A stretch of 64,000 nt of DNA from Pseudofrankia saprophytica (lineage in GTDB: Bacteria > Actinomycetota > Actinomycetes > Frankiales > Frankiaceae): positions 8,114,116-8,178,115 of the forward strand of contig NZ_KI912266.1 in the NCBI RefSeq assembly GCF_000235425.2, in the 5' to 3' direction. This document shows, in pieces, positions 52,150 to 61,277 of the stretch; the stretch's first letter is position 1, and each line of letters begins with the position of its first letter. The notes below the pieces were generated by a model. It was given only the letters and a program-made list of their open reading frames with translations, did not search any database and was not told the origin of the DNA. Position numbers and translations under genes: made by a program.

Positions 52150-54577
52150 CGTCCTCCCATCCTGTGTCACCAGTGGCCATGTCACCAGTGGCCCCAGCCG
52201 GGTCAGCGGGTGACGGCATCACCAGGTCCGCCGGCCGGACCGGGACGCGGCGCAGGTCGCGGCCGACGGCCGCCCGGATCGCCGCCACGACCGCCGGGGT
52301 GGCCGTGCCGGTCGGCGCCTCGCCGACCCCCTTGACCCCGTACGGCGCGTCGGGCTGCGGGTAGGTGACCGCGACGAAGTCCAGGTCGGGCACGTCGGCG
52401 ATGGTCGGCAGCAGGTAGTCGTGGAAGGTCGGGTTGACGACGACGCCGTCGACGGTGACCAGCTCCTCCATCACCGCGACGCCCAGGCCCTGCGCGGTGC
52501 CGCCCTCGACCTGGCCGAGCAGCGACAGCGGGTTGAGCACGGTCCCGCAGTCCTGCGCGAGCGCCAGCGACACCACTCGGACCAGCCCCAGGTCGAGGTC
52601 GACGTCGACGACCGCGCGGTGCGCCGCCGCGGCGTAGGCGACGTGCGCGTCGCCCTGACCGCGCTCGTCGAGCGCCTCGGTGCGCCGGTGGTGGTGGGTG
52701 TACTCGGCCTCCACGGGCCCGTCCGCGAGCGCCTCGGCGAGCGGGATCCGCGCGCCGACCTCGGGCCCGATGATCTCCCCGTCGCGCAGGCTGAGGACCC
52801 GGCGAGGCGCCTCCAGCACCGACGGCGGCAGGCCCAGCCCGCGCGCCACCCTGGCGAGCAGCCGGTCGGCGACGGCGGCGCAGGCGCCGCGTACCGCTCC
52901 GCCGCTCATCCAGGTCTGCCGGGAGGCGCTGGTGGAGCCGGCGCTGCCGACGGCGGTGTCCGCCGGGGCGAGCACCACCTCCTCGACGGCGAGCTCGGTG
53001 CGCGCGATCTGCCCGGCGATCGTGACGAAGCCCTGCCCGACCTCCGCGCAGGCGGTGTGCACCCAGGCCCGCGGGACACCGTCCGGCCCCATCTCCAGGC
53101 GCGCCCGCGCCACCGACGAGTCGTCGAAACCCTCGGAGAACAGCAGGTTCTTGATGCCGAGCGCGTAGCCGACCCCGCGGCGCACCCGGGACGGCTCGGC
53201 GCCGGCCGGCCGGCCGCCGGGCAGCGCGAGGCCGCTGCCCACGCCGGGGGCCGCCGGGTCGAGCGGCGGCGGAAGCGGGCGGGCGGCGACCAGCTCGATC
53301 AGCTCGCGGGCCGGCATCGGGCCGGGGATCGGCGTCCCCGTCGGCAGGATGTCGCCGGCGGCGAGCGCGTTGCGGGCCCGCAGCTCGACCGGGTCCATCC
53401 CGAGCCTGTCCGCGAGCCTGTCCATCTGCGCCTCATGCCCGAAGGTCACCTGCGGCACGCCGAAGCCGCGCATCGCCCCGCACGGCGGGTTGTTCGTCCG
53501 GACGGAGGCGCCGTAGAGGTGGGCGTTCGGCACCCGGTAGGGCCCGGCGGCGTGGGTGACCGCGTTCGAGATCACGGCTCGCGAGCTGGACGCGTACGCC
53601 CCGCCGTCCAGGATGACCCGGGCCTGGACGGCGACCAGGTCGCCATCCCGGGTCGCCGAGTGCCGGAACCACATCCGGGCCGGGTGGCGGTGCGGGTGGC
53701 CGAGGAAGCTCTCGACGCGGTCGTAGGCGATCCGCACCGGCGCCCCGGTGGCCAGCGCCAGCAGCGCGCCGTGGACCTGCAGGGTGACGTCCTCGCGCCC
53801 GCCGAACGCGCCGCCGACACCGGCCAGCGTGAGCCGGACCAGCTCCTCCGGCAGCCCGAGGCAGGCGGCGATCTGCTCCTGGTCCGAGTGCAGCCACTGG
53901 GTGGCGACGGCCATGTCGACGCCGCCGTCGGCGGCGGGCGTGACCAGCGCGGCCTCCGGGGCGAGGAAAGCCTGGTCCTGCATGCCGAAGACGTACGTGT
54001 CCTCGACGACGACCTCGCCGACGAGGTCGGGGGTCTCGCCGTGGCGGATGTCGATCTGCCGGTAGAGGTTGGGGTGGCCGGGGTCGCTGAACGGGGCGCC
54101 CGGTCCGTAGCCGGGGCTGCCCGGATGCAGCGGCTCGGCGCCGGGCGCGATCGCCAGCTCCGGGTCGGTGACCGGTGACAGCGGCTCGTAGTCGACCTGG
54201 ATCGCCGCGAGCGCGCGCCGGGCGCAGCGGGCGTCGACGGCGGCCACGGCCGCGACCGGTTCGCCGGCGTAGCGGGCCTCGGTGGCGGCGAACACCGGCT
54301 GGTCGGGTCCGATCAGCCCGAAGGTGGCGACCCCGGGGACGTCGGCCGCGGTCACGACGGCGACGACGCCGGGGATCCGCAGCGCGGCCGAGGTGTCGAC
54401 GGCACGGATCCTGGCGCGCGCGTGCGGGCTGCGCAGCGTGCGGGCATGCAGCATGCCGGGCAACGCTAGGTCCCCGGCGTAGGGGAAAGTGCCCGTCACC
54501 TTGGCCGGCCCGTCCGGGCGCAGGGTCGACCGCCCGATCCCGCCCCGCCCCGGCGGCGGCGGCGGTGCGATGCTCAT
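52139..54577 (-). CDS. xdhB: Xanthine dehydrogenase, molybdopterin-binding subunit
   Basis: An 812-residue large subunit that binds Mo-cofactor and hydroxylates hypoxanthine or xanthine to urate. The Ald_Xan_dh_C first domain (about 15-125, KVTGTFPYAGDLALPGMLHA) and the Mo-binding domain follow the family order; visible motifs are GVGGAFGGREDVT, NNPPCGAMRGFGVPQVTFGH with the substrate Arg, CAEVGQGFVTI, and GVKGVGEAPTGTATP with the catalytic Glu. Start ATG 54577 overlaps the Fe-S subunit stop (ATGA). Gene order FAD, Fe-S, Mo is that of three-subunit xanthine dehydrogenases. Confidence 0.94.
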   Translation of the reverse strand: MSIAPPPPPGRGGIGRSTLRPDGPAKVTGTFPYAGDLALPGMLHARTLRSPHARARIRAVDTSAALRIPGVVAVVTAADVPGVATFGLIGPDQPVFAATEARYAGEPVAAVAAVDARCARRALAAIQVDYEPLSPVTDPELAIAPGAEPLHPGSPGYGPGAPFSDPGHPNLYRQIDIRHGETPDLVGEVVVEDTYVFGMQDQAFLAPEAALVTPAADGGVDMAVATQWLHSDQEQIAACLGLPEELVRLTLAGVGGAFGGREDVTLQVHGALLALATGAPVRIAYDRVESFLGHPHRHPARMWFRHSATRDGDLVAVQARVILDGGAYASSSRAVISNAVTHAAGPYRVPNAHLYGASVRTNNPPCGAMRGFGVPQVTFGHEAQMDRLADRLGMDPVELRARNALAAGDILPTGTPIPGPMPARELIELVAARPLPPPLDPAAPGVGSGLALPGGRPAGAEPSRVRRGVGYALGIKNLLFSEGFDDSSVARARLEMGPDGVPRAWVHTACAEVGQGFVTIAGQIARTELAVEEVVLAPADTAVGSAGSTSASRQTWMSGGAVRGACAAVADRLLARVARGLGLPPSVLEAPRRVLSLRDGEIIGPEVGARIPLAEALADGPVEAEYTHHHRRTEALDERGQGDAHVAYAAAAHRAVVDVDLDLGLVRVVSLALAQDCGTVLNPLSLLGQVEGGTAQGLGVAVMEELVTVDGVVVNPTFHDYLLPTIADVPDLDFVAVTYPQPDAPYGVKGVGEAPTGTATPAVVAAIRAAVGRDLRRVPVRPADLVMPSPADPAGATGDMATGDTGWEDDGD

Positions 54578-55293
54578 CGCTCTCCCGCGCGATCAGCGTC
54601 CGAGCGGCCGGCGGCGCGACCGCCGCCCTGGCCCGCCGCGTCCGCCGCGTCCGCCGCGTCCGCCGCGTCCGCCGCGCCTGCCGCGCCTGCCGCCAGCTCT
54701 GCCTGGACGGCCCTGACGGCGGCGATGATCCGGCCGTAGCCGGTGCAGCGGCAGATGTTGCCGGCCAGGGCCTCGCGCAGCTCGTCCTCGTCCGCCTCCG
54801 GACACCTGCCCAGCAGGTCGGTGACGGCGACGACGAAGCCGGGCGTGCAGAAGCCGCACTGCACCGCGCCATGGCGCAGGAAGGCCGCCCGCACGGCGGG
54901 GGCCAGCCCATCGGCCGGCAGGCCGGCGAGCGTCGTCACCCTCGCGTCGACGGCGTCGGCGGCGAGCGTCGCGCAGGCGGCGACCAGCCGGCCGTCGAGC
55001 AGCACCGAGCAGGACCCGCAGCGCCCCTGCTCGCAGCCGTCCTTGACGCTGGTGATCCCGAGCCGCTCGCGCAGCACGGTCAGCAGGGAGTCGCCGAGCC
55101 AGGAGCCCGTCACGGTGCGCAGCCGGCCGTCGACGTGCAGGCGGTACGGCCGGGTGACCGGGCCGGCCTCGGTGGCCTCGTCGGTGTAGCCGATGGCATC
55201 GCCGCGGCGGCCCGCGCTCCCTCGGTCGAGCACCCGGCGGGCAGGCACGCCCCCGCCGGGACCGCCGTCCTCGTCCGTCCCCACGGCCCTCAC
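54574..55293 (-). CDS. xdhC: Xanthine dehydrogenase, [2Fe-2S] subunit
   Basis: The small electron-transfer subunit with two [2Fe-2S] clusters: CEQGRCGSCSVLLDG plus a later Cys, and CGFCTPG...NICRCTGY. At 239 residues it is longer than the usual 160: about 45 variable residues lead the domain, and the C-terminus carries an Ala/Asp repeat (AADAADAADAAD) encoded by 9-bp units around 54640-54680. GTG 55293 overlaps the FAD subunit stop. An internal GTG near the domain start could give a more normal length. Confidence 0.93.
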   Translation of the reverse strand: MRAVGTDEDGGPGGGVPARRVLDRGSAGRRGDAIGYTDEATEAGPVTRPYRLHVDGRLRTVTGSWLGDSLLTVLRERLGITSVKDGCEQGRCGSCSVLLDGRLVAACATLAADAVDARVTTLAGLPADGLAPAVRAAFLRHGAVQCGFCTPGFVVAVTDLLGRCPEADEDELREALAGNICRCTGYGRIIAAVRAVQAELAAGAAGAADAADAADAADAAGQGGGRAAGRSDADRAGER

Positions 55294-56303
55294 CGGCTCC
55301 GTCCCCTCGCCGACCCGCCAGGCCCCTGATCGCCCCCGCAGGAGCGAAGGTGCGGCATTTTCGCTCCTCCTTCGGCCGGCGTGCCAGGCCGCTGGTCGTC
55401 TCCGGAGGCCAGGCAGCGGGCGAGCGCCCGCTCTGCCAGCACCCCGACCGCGTGCCAGCGGTATGCCGCCGGGTCTCGCGGCCCCTCCGGCAGCTGAGCC
55501 GCCGCGCCGCGGGCCGCGTCGGCGACCAGCGCGCCGAAGCGGCGCGCGACGGCGGCCCGCGCCGCGTCGCCCCCTCCGGGCGGCGTTCCTCCCGGAGACG
55601 TCCCTGCGGGGGACGTCCAGTCGATCTCGGCCGTCGCGAAGCTCTCGGCCTCGGTGGCGCGCAGCGGCGTCGCGGCGACGCCACCGACGGCGCAGCCGAC
55701 CTGACCGCTGGTCTGGTCCACGACCAGCGCGCAGGAGACCAGCGTCGGATAGGCCGCCTGCCGGCCGCCGATCTTGAGGAAGGCCTGCGGTCCTCGGGGG
55801 CGCGGGACGCGGATCGCGGTCACCAGCTCACCGCGGCCGGGTGCCCGGGTGCTGGCGAGGAAGCTGCCCAGCGGCGTGGCGCGCGGGCCGCGGCGCGCCG
55901 AGCAGGTCAGCACGTCCGCGCCGGCGGCGGTCAGGAAGGTGAGCAGGTCGCCACGCGGGTTCGCCGAGCCGAGCGCCCCACCGACCGTGCCGGCGTTGCG
56001 GATCTGGGCCGAGCCGACCGCCCTGGCGGTCGCGGCGAGCCCGGGCGCGGGAGCCCAGTCGGCGAGCTCGGCGTAGGTCACCCCGGCGCCGATGGTGAGC
56101 ACGTCCGCGCCGACGCCCCGGGCGCGCAGCTCGACGACGCGGCGCAGCGCCACGATCGCGCGCGGCCGGCGCGTGCCGGCGCGCATCGCCGGTACCAGGT
56201 CCGTGCCGCCCGCGAGCAGCTCCGCGTCGCCGACCTCGGCGAGCATCCGGACCGCCTCCCCCACCGTGCCCGGCCTGTGCAGCGCGGCCGTGCTGCCTGT
56301 CAC
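55290..56303 (-). CDS. xdhA: Xanthine dehydrogenase, FAD-binding subunit
   Basis: A 337-residue FAD subunit (CO dehydrogenase flavoprotein family). FAD-binding motifs are LLAGGTDLVPAMRAG and IRNAGTVGGALGSANPRGDL; the C-terminal CO_deh_flav_C part is interrupted by a Gly/Pro-rich loop (SPAGTSPGGTPPGG). GTG 56303 with GGGAGG nine bases upstream. First gene of the xdh-allB-alc/uraD operon; its upstream region carries a 9-bp inverted repeat. Confidence 0.93.
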   Translation of the reverse strand: MTGSTAALHRPGTVGEAVRMLAEVGDAELLAGGTDLVPAMRAGTRRPRAIVALRRVVELRARGVGADVLTIGAGVTYAELADWAPAPGLAATARAVGSAQIRNAGTVGGALGSANPRGDLLTFLTAAGADVLTCSARRGPRATPLGSFLASTRAPGRGELVTAIRVPRPRGPQAFLKIGGRQAAYPTLVSCALVVDQTSGQVGCAVGGVAATPLRATEAESFATAEIDWTSPAGTSPGGTPPGGGDAARAAVARRFGALVADAARGAAAQLPEGPRDPAAYRWHAVGVLAERALARCLASGDDQRPGTPAEGGAKMPHLRSCGGDQGPGGSARGRSR

Positions 56304-56684
56304 CTGGCCAGCCCTCCCGCCTGTCGCTCTCCGTAAGCATGCGCAAGGTTCAGGCCACCGGCAGCCGGTGGCTGGGCACAGCCGCCGACACCGGGTACAG
56401 GGCCCTGACCAGCGCGAGCGGCGCGAACGCCGCCTATCTGCGCGAGCCGTTCGACCGTCGACGATAGGACCCGCAGGTTACGGACGTGTTCAGGCCGGCG
56501 CCCGAGCGCGGGCGCCGGGGACGGCCGGGAATGCTCACAGCGTGTTACGTCACTGAACGTCGGTTAAGCCTCGGCGAGGCCCGGGAGCGTGGATGATGTG
56601 CGGAAGGACCGCCCACCCGGCCGACGACCCGGCGCAGGCGACCGGACAGCGATGACGATCACGGGGGCAGGGAGGCAGGTGGGT
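56304..56684. other. Divergent region, xdh operon and Rieske oxygenase
   Basis: About 380 bp with no gene except a possible extension of the Rieske protein (from ATG 56652). It contains the palindrome at 56354-56372 and presumably both promoters. Confidence 0.4.
56354..56372. promoter_or_regulatory. Palindrome upstream of the xdh operon, candidate operator
   Basis: GCCACCGGC, one base, GCCGGTGGC: 9-bp arms perfectly inverted, about 50 bp upstream of the xdhA start. A regulator of the purine operon could bind here. Confidence 0.4.
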
Positions 56685-57800
56685 GTGTCACGCCGTCTGA
56701 CGAACACGGACCCGGCGCTGCGGCACGGCTGGCACCCCGTAGCCCTCTCCACCGAGCTCGGCGACCAGCCGCTCGGGGTGCGCCTGCTCGGTGAGCCCTG
56801 GGTGCTCGCCCGGCTCGACGGCGCCGTCACCGCCTTCGAGGACCGCTGCCCACACCGGCTCGCGCCGCTGTCCGCCGGCCGGGTCGACGGCGAGACGCTC
56901 GTCTGCCCGTACCACGGCTGGCGGTTCGCCGCCGGCGGCGACTGCGTCGCGGTGCCCGCGCTCGGTCCCGGGGTGCCCGCTCCGCGCCGTGCCCGCGCCA
57001 CGGCCGCCTGGGGTGTGACCGAGCGGTACGGCCTGGTCTGGGTGGCTCCGGACGAGCCGTTCTCGGAGATCATGGAGCTGCCGGAGGACGCGGACGACGC
57101 CTTCGACTCGATCTCGCTGGAGCCGTCGCGCACCACCGCCGCCGCCGGCCTGCTCGCCGACAACTTCCTCGACACCGCGCACTTCCCGTTCGTGCACGCC
57201 GGCACGATCGGCGCGGGCGAGGACATGGTCGTGCCGCCGTACCGCGTCGACGCGGACGGGGACGGCTTCTGCGTCACCCTGGAGCAGGAGGTCGCCAACC
57301 CCGAGGATCCCGGGGTGGCCGCCGGGATCCGGCCGCTCGTGCAGCGGCGCGTGTCCACCTATGTGTTCCGCCCGCCGTTCATGCTGCGGCTGCGCCTCGA
57401 GTACCCGGACGCCGGGATCACCAGCGCGATCCACTTCTGCCTGCAGCCCGAGGACGAGGGCGCGACCAGGGTCTACACCCGGCTGTTGCGCGACGACCTC
57501 GGCGGCGACGCGGGACGCCTGCGCGACGCCGCCCGCTTCGAGCAGGAGATCCTGGACGAGGACCTGGCGCTGCAGGAGAAGTTCACCCTGGACGGCCTGC
57601 CGCTGATCAGCGGCGACGGGGAGCTGGCCGAGGAGGTCAGCATCCGCGCCGACGCCGCCGGGGTGGCCCTGCGCCGGGTGCTGGCCGCCTTCGTCACCCG
57701 AGCGGGCCGTTACTCCCGCCGCCCCGGCACGAGCGCCGCCGACCCCGACGGCCGCCACACCAGGGCACCGCGCCGCCCACCCACCCGCGCCGGCCGCTGA
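56685..57800 (+). CDS. Rieske non-heme iron oxygenase, possibly HpxD-like
   Basis: A 371-residue alpha-subunit-type oxygenase from GTG 56685, chosen for GGGAGG nine bases upstream; ATG 56652 is the alternative. The Rieske cluster is CPHRLAPLSAGRVDGETLVC ending with PYHGW (CxH...CxxH). The mononuclear iron site is in ADNFLDTAHFPFVHAG (HxxxxH with preceding Asp). It resembles vanillate-demethylase-like enzymes. In Klebsiella hpxD, a Rieske oxygenase, works with a reductase to oxidise hypoxanthine; the position next to xdh makes a purine role plausible. No reductase gene is adjacent. Confidence 0.88.
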   Translation: MSRRLTNTDPALRHGWHPVALSTELGDQPLGVRLLGEPWVLARLDGAVTAFEDRCPHRLAPLSAGRVDGETLVCPYHGWRFAAGGDCVAVPALGPGVPAPRRARATAAWGVTERYGLVWVAPDEPFSEIMELPEDADDAFDSISLEPSRTTAAAGLLADNFLDTAHFPFVHAGTIGAGEDMVVPPYRVDADGDGFCVTLEQEVANPEDPGVAAGIRPLVQRRVSTYVFRPPFMLRLRLEYPDAGITSAIHFCLQPEDEGATRVYTRLLRDDLGGDAGRLRDAARFEQEILDEDLALQEKFTLDGLPLISGDGELAEEVSIRADAAGVALRRVLAAFVTRAGRYSRRPGTSAADPDGRHTRAPRRPPTRAGR

Positions 57801-57932
57801 GGCTGGCGCGCGGCGCCAGCCCGTCGGGCACCGGCGCGCCCCACGGACCTGTGCCGGGGCGCGTTGGGGCCGGTCCAGCCAGTAGCCGCTACCCGACAGC
57901 GCGGAAGCGCCGCGCGCGCCACTGATCGTCCT

Positions 57933-57938
57933 TACGAT
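57933..57938 (+). promoter_or_regulatory. -10 box of the ATP-binding HTH gene (leaderless)
   Basis: TACGAT ends six bases before the GTG at 57945, so the transcript probably begins at the start codon. No Shine-Dalgarno is present, which agrees. Confidence 0.45.
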
Positions 57939-57944
57939 ATTGCC

Positions 57945-59270
57945 GTGCGAAGCGCTGAGGGCGACACGCCCGGCCGCGGGCCCGGAAGCCAGGGGTCTGG
58001 GAGTCATGGTCCTGAGGGACGCGTGCCGGTGACCGGCACGATCGACGTGACCGGGCGGGTGGTGCCCGGCGCCGGCTGGGACGACCTCGACCCGGTCGAG
58101 TTCGATCGGCTGCGCCGCCTCGTCGGCGCCTACCGGGAGAAGGCCGACGAGCGGCTCGCTCTGCTCGACGACCTCGCGCTCGCACGGGAGCTCGGCGTCG
58201 TGCGCACCGTGCCCAGCGCCGCTGACCTCGAGGCCGCTGGCCCCGAGGCCGAGGCCGAGGCCGGCGACGCGGCCGCAGGCGACGACGCGGGCCCCGAGCG
58301 GGTGGAGATCCTGCTCGCGGGCCTGCTGCTGTTCGGCCGGCCCGAGTCGCTGCGCCGCTTCGCGCCCACCCACGAGGCCGCGATCCAGGTCTTCGACCGG
58401 ATCGACGGGCTGGCGACCGGCACGAACGTGTTCCTGCGCTGGCCCCTGCTCCGGCTCGTCGAGGAGTTCCTGGCCCGGTTCCGCGCGCTGAACCCCATGC
58501 GGGAGGTGCGCTTCGACCTGGTCCGGATGCGCGTGCCGGTGTACTCGGAGAGCGCGTTTCGCGAGGCGCTGGCCAACGCGCTGATCCACCGCGACTACAC
58601 GGCCCCCGGCGCGGTGCACGTGCAGTGGTCGGCCGACCAGATCGTCGTCTCCAACCCGTCAGGGCTGCCGGCCGGGATCACCGTCGAGAGCCTGCTGAGC
58701 GCCCCGCCGAGCCCGCGCAACCCGCTGCTCGCGGACGCGTTCCGCCGGGCCGGCATCGTCACGCGCACCGGCCGGGGCGTCAGCCACATCTGGCGCGAGC
58801 AGCTGCGGCACGGGCACGCCCCGCCCGACCACGGCCGCAGCGGTGAGCACGCGGTCGTCGTCGTGCTCCCCGGCGGGCGCCCCGACCTGGGCTTCGCCCG
58901 ATTCGTGCTCAGCCACGAGCTCGGCGGCCGGCCGCTGTCACTGCCGGAGCTGCAGATCATCACCCGGCTGCGCCGGCAGTCCCGGCTGCGGACCGAGGAC
59001 GTCGCCCAGATGCTCGCCGTCTCCAAGACGGAGGCGCGCCGGGCGCTGTTCCGGATGGTGCGGGCCGGCCTGGTGGACATCCGGGACGCGTCGACCCCAC
59101 GGCGTTCCTGGTCGCTGTCCGAGTACACCGAGCGGGCGCTGCGCGAGTCCGCCGAAGCCGTCGCCGCGGCGGAGTCACCCGCGCGCGAGCCGGCGGCGGC
59201 CGGCTCGGCCGCTTCCTCGCCCCCGGCGGTGCCCGCCGACGGCAAGCCACCGGCCGAAGCCGCCAGCTGA
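57945..59270 (+). CDS. ATP-binding protein, HATPase_c_4/AlbA-like, with C-terminal HTH
   Basis: A 441-residue protein. The C-terminal part of a Schlafen/AlbA-type regulator is clear: VYSESAFREALANALIHRDY, IVVSNPSGLPAGITVE and NPLLADAFRRAGIVTRTGRG, the GHKL-like ATP-binding pocket (HATPase_c_4), at about residues 180-300. A winged HTH follows (IITRLRRQSRLRTEDVAQML, SKTEARRALFRMVRAGLV) and an Ala/Pro tail. The upstream 180 residues include a region of Glu/Ala. Probably a transcriptional regulator that binds nucleotide. GTG 57945 is supported by a -10 box placed for leaderless transcription. Confidence 0.8.
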   Translation: MRSAEGDTPGRGPGSQGSGSHGPEGRVPVTGTIDVTGRVVPGAGWDDLDPVEFDRLRRLVGAYREKADERLALLDDLALARELGVVRTVPSAADLEAAGPEAEAEAGDAAAGDDAGPERVEILLAGLLLFGRPESLRRFAPTHEAAIQVFDRIDGLATGTNVFLRWPLLRLVEEFLARFRALNPMREVRFDLVRMRVPVYSESAFREALANALIHRDYTAPGAVHVQWSADQIVVSNPSGLPAGITVESLLSAPPSPRNPLLADAFRRAGIVTRTGRGVSHIWREQLRHGHAPPDHGRSGEHAVVVVLPGGRPDLGFARFVLSHELGGRPLSLPELQIITRLRRQSRLRTEDVAQMLAVSKTEARRALFRMVRAGLVDIRDASTPRRSWSLSEYTERALRESAEAVAAAESPAREPAAAGSAASSPPAVPADGKPPAEAAS

Positions 59271-59286
59271 CGAGAACTTCCCCGCG

Positions 59287-60903
59287 TCAGGGCTGGACGT
59301 ACAGGGCTTCGCCGAGGTCGGCGAGGGTCTGCAGCGGGGCGGTCAGCCGGCAGCCGATCGCCATGGCGGCCGCGTCGGCCGCGGCCAGCTGGCCGTCGAC
59401 CGCCTCCCAGGGCGCGTCGCTCACGACGCCGCCCACCGGCAGCGGGCAGGCCGCCTGCACCCAGCCGCGGTCGACGACGACGAAACCGCCGCCCATGCCC
59501 TCCAGCGCCCGCGCGGCGGTGAGCAGGTCGGCGTCGTTCGCGCCGACGAGCAGCAGGTCGCCGGGCGGCTCGGTGATGGTGACGCCGACGGCGCCGCTGG
59601 TGAGCCCGACGCCGCGCACCAGGCCCACGCGCACCGGCTCATGGGCGCCTGACCGGTCGACGAGGGCCACCTTGAGCAGGTCGTGCTCGGGGTCGGCGGC
59701 GATCAGGCCGTCCCGTACCGTCGGTTCGAACCGCACGTGCCGCGCGGACGGCTCACCGACGGGCAGCACCGTCGCGGGCTGCCATTCGGGAATCGCGGGG
59801 GCGATCCCCGGTGCCCCGGGCACGACGGGCAGCCCCGGCAGCAGACCGGGCAGGCCGGCCGACCGCTGCGAGATCACCGGTGCGGACAGCGGCGACACGA
59901 TCTCCACCGCGAGTGGCAGCGGCGCGGGATGACCGGGCCAGCGCGCCGCCGCGAACGAGCCGACGTGCAGGTTCGCCGGCAGGCGCACGCTGTCCACGGC
60001 CCAGCCGGGCACCACGTCAGAGTTGTCGAACAGCGGCCGGCCCTGGCCAGCGGCGATCCGCCCGCCCGCGACGACCAGGTCGGGCGGCTCGAGGCCGCCG
60101 ATCTCGGAGACGATGAGCAGGTCGGCCAGGTGCGACGGGGTGATGGCGCCGAGCACGTGGTCGAGACCGTGCCAACGGGCGGGCGCGAGGGTCGCCCGGC
60201 GCACCGCCTCCGCTGGGGGCATGCCCGCCACCACCGCGCGCCGCACGGCACAGGCAAGCTGGCCGTAGCCGACCAGGTCGGCGAGCGTGCGGTGCGTGCC
60301 GGGGCGCTCCCCCGGCAGCAGGTCCGCGGGGGTGGGCCCGGTGCGCCCGGGGGGGCCGGGACGGCGCGCCAGCGCGCGCAACGGCGTACCGGTCGCGGTG
60401 GCGAGCCCCACGCCGCGTGGGCCGCAGCGCGCGGCGAGCCCGGACGGGTCGGTCAACACGGTCACCGTGCCGCGCGGCACCAGCAGCCGGGCCGCCTCGC
60501 CCGGCATCAGCAGCGTCCGCTCCGGCCGGACGCGGGCGTCGACGAAGGCCGGGAGCAGGTAGCGGCCCGAGGCGTCGAGCGATCGCCGGCCGGCGATCGC
60601 GCCCGGCTTGGTCACGGCGGCGATGAACCGGCCGACGATCGCGACGTCCCGATGCAGCAGCTCGCCCGTCTGCACGACGACGACGGTCCCGCTGTGGACC
60701 AGCAGGTCGGCGTCCTCCTCGCCGACGGCGACCCGGCGCAGCCGGGCCCGCTCCCCGCCGCTCGGCACCAGCCCCTGCCCGCCGACGACACCGGGCGCTC
60801 CGGGCGCTGGTTGGGCGCCCACCACCGCGCCTGGCACCGGGGCGGGCCCCACGACGAGGCCCGAGCCCGGCCATCCAGCCGCCAACCCCCGAGGAGTCGA
60901 CAC
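59287..60903 (-). CDS. Adenine deaminase homologue lacking metal ligands
   Basis: A 538-residue protein with adenine deaminase architecture. The N-terminal amidohydrolase part reads LLPAFVDARVRPERTLLMPG, where active enzymes have PGFIDAHVHIESSML: both His of HxH are Arg. The middle of the barrel (the region with the later His ligands, SDHE and TDD) is largely missing: VLTDPSG is followed after about 60 residues by VRRAVVAGMPPAEAVRRATL. The C-terminal adenine deaminase domain (VRDGLIAADPEHDLLKVALV, GVTITEPPGDLLLVGANDAD) is complete. Start GTG 60903 with GGAGG five bases upstream. Probably catalytically inactive; a binding or regulatory role is possible. Confidence 0.82.
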   Translation of the reverse strand: MSTPRGLAAGWPGSGLVVGPAPVPGAVVGAQPAPGAPGVVGGQGLVPSGGERARLRRVAVGEEDADLLVHSGTVVVVQTGELLHRDVAIVGRFIAAVTKPGAIAGRRSLDASGRYLLPAFVDARVRPERTLLMPGEAARLLVPRGTVTVLTDPSGLAARCGPRGVGLATATGTPLRALARRPGPPGRTGPTPADLLPGERPGTHRTLADLVGYGQLACAVRRAVVAGMPPAEAVRRATLAPARWHGLDHVLGAITPSHLADLLIVSEIGGLEPPDLVVAGGRIAAGQGRPLFDNSDVVPGWAVDSVRLPANLHVGSFAAARWPGHPAPLPLAVEIVSPLSAPVISQRSAGLPGLLPGLPVVPGAPGIAPAIPEWQPATVLPVGEPSARHVRFEPTVRDGLIAADPEHDLLKVALVDRSGAHEPVRVGLVRGVGLTSGAVGVTITEPPGDLLLVGANDADLLTAARALEGMGGGFVVVDRGWVQAACPLPVGGVVSDAPWEAVDGQLAAADAAAMAIGCRLTAPLQTLADLGEALYVQP

Positions 60904-61277
60904 GCTCACCTCCGCTGAGGGGGTCGAGCGAAGCTCGACGCCGGGGGTCCGGCCGTTCGGCATACCCGAACGACCGCCGCCCCATTGTCGCAGGCAAGCA
61001 CAGCACAGTCACCGATTGCTGCCAAGCATTAAGTACGCCGAAACACAACCGTCACACCGGGGCACGCCGGCCCCGGCAAACGTGGCGGGAACGAAGCGGG
61101 AACGAAGCGCGTCACTTCACGCGCGGGCGGGCCCGCCGCTAAACGAGCGGGGCGCGTGCGGGTGGGGCGTCGCCGCTTCACGCACGGCCCGGGGCCACCC
61201 CTTTCGGGTGGTCTGGGGAGTCCGGAAACCTGCTGGTTACGTGACCGGCTACCCGGAACGACCGGGATGCAGCGGCG
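60904..61277. other. Gap between the adenine deaminase homologue and the ABC permeases
   Basis: 374 bp with no gene. It has the direct repeat GCGGGAACGAA twice (about 61086-61107), an AT-richer zone near 61000-61050 that may be the promoter of the deaminase homologue, and a hairpin at 61195-61211. Confidence 0.4.
61195..61211. terminator. Hairpin after the ABC permease gene
   Basis: CCACCC (61195-61200), loop CTTTC, GGGTGG (61206-61211), about 70 bp beyond the permease stop on the minus strand. Candidate terminator of the importer operon. Confidence 0.45.

Noticed and set aside
54639-54680. Microsatellite or frameshift signal in the xanthine dehydrogenase Fe-S subunit
   Set aside because: The 9-bp units keep the frame and only add an Ala/Asp tail after the last cluster motif; the gene is intact.
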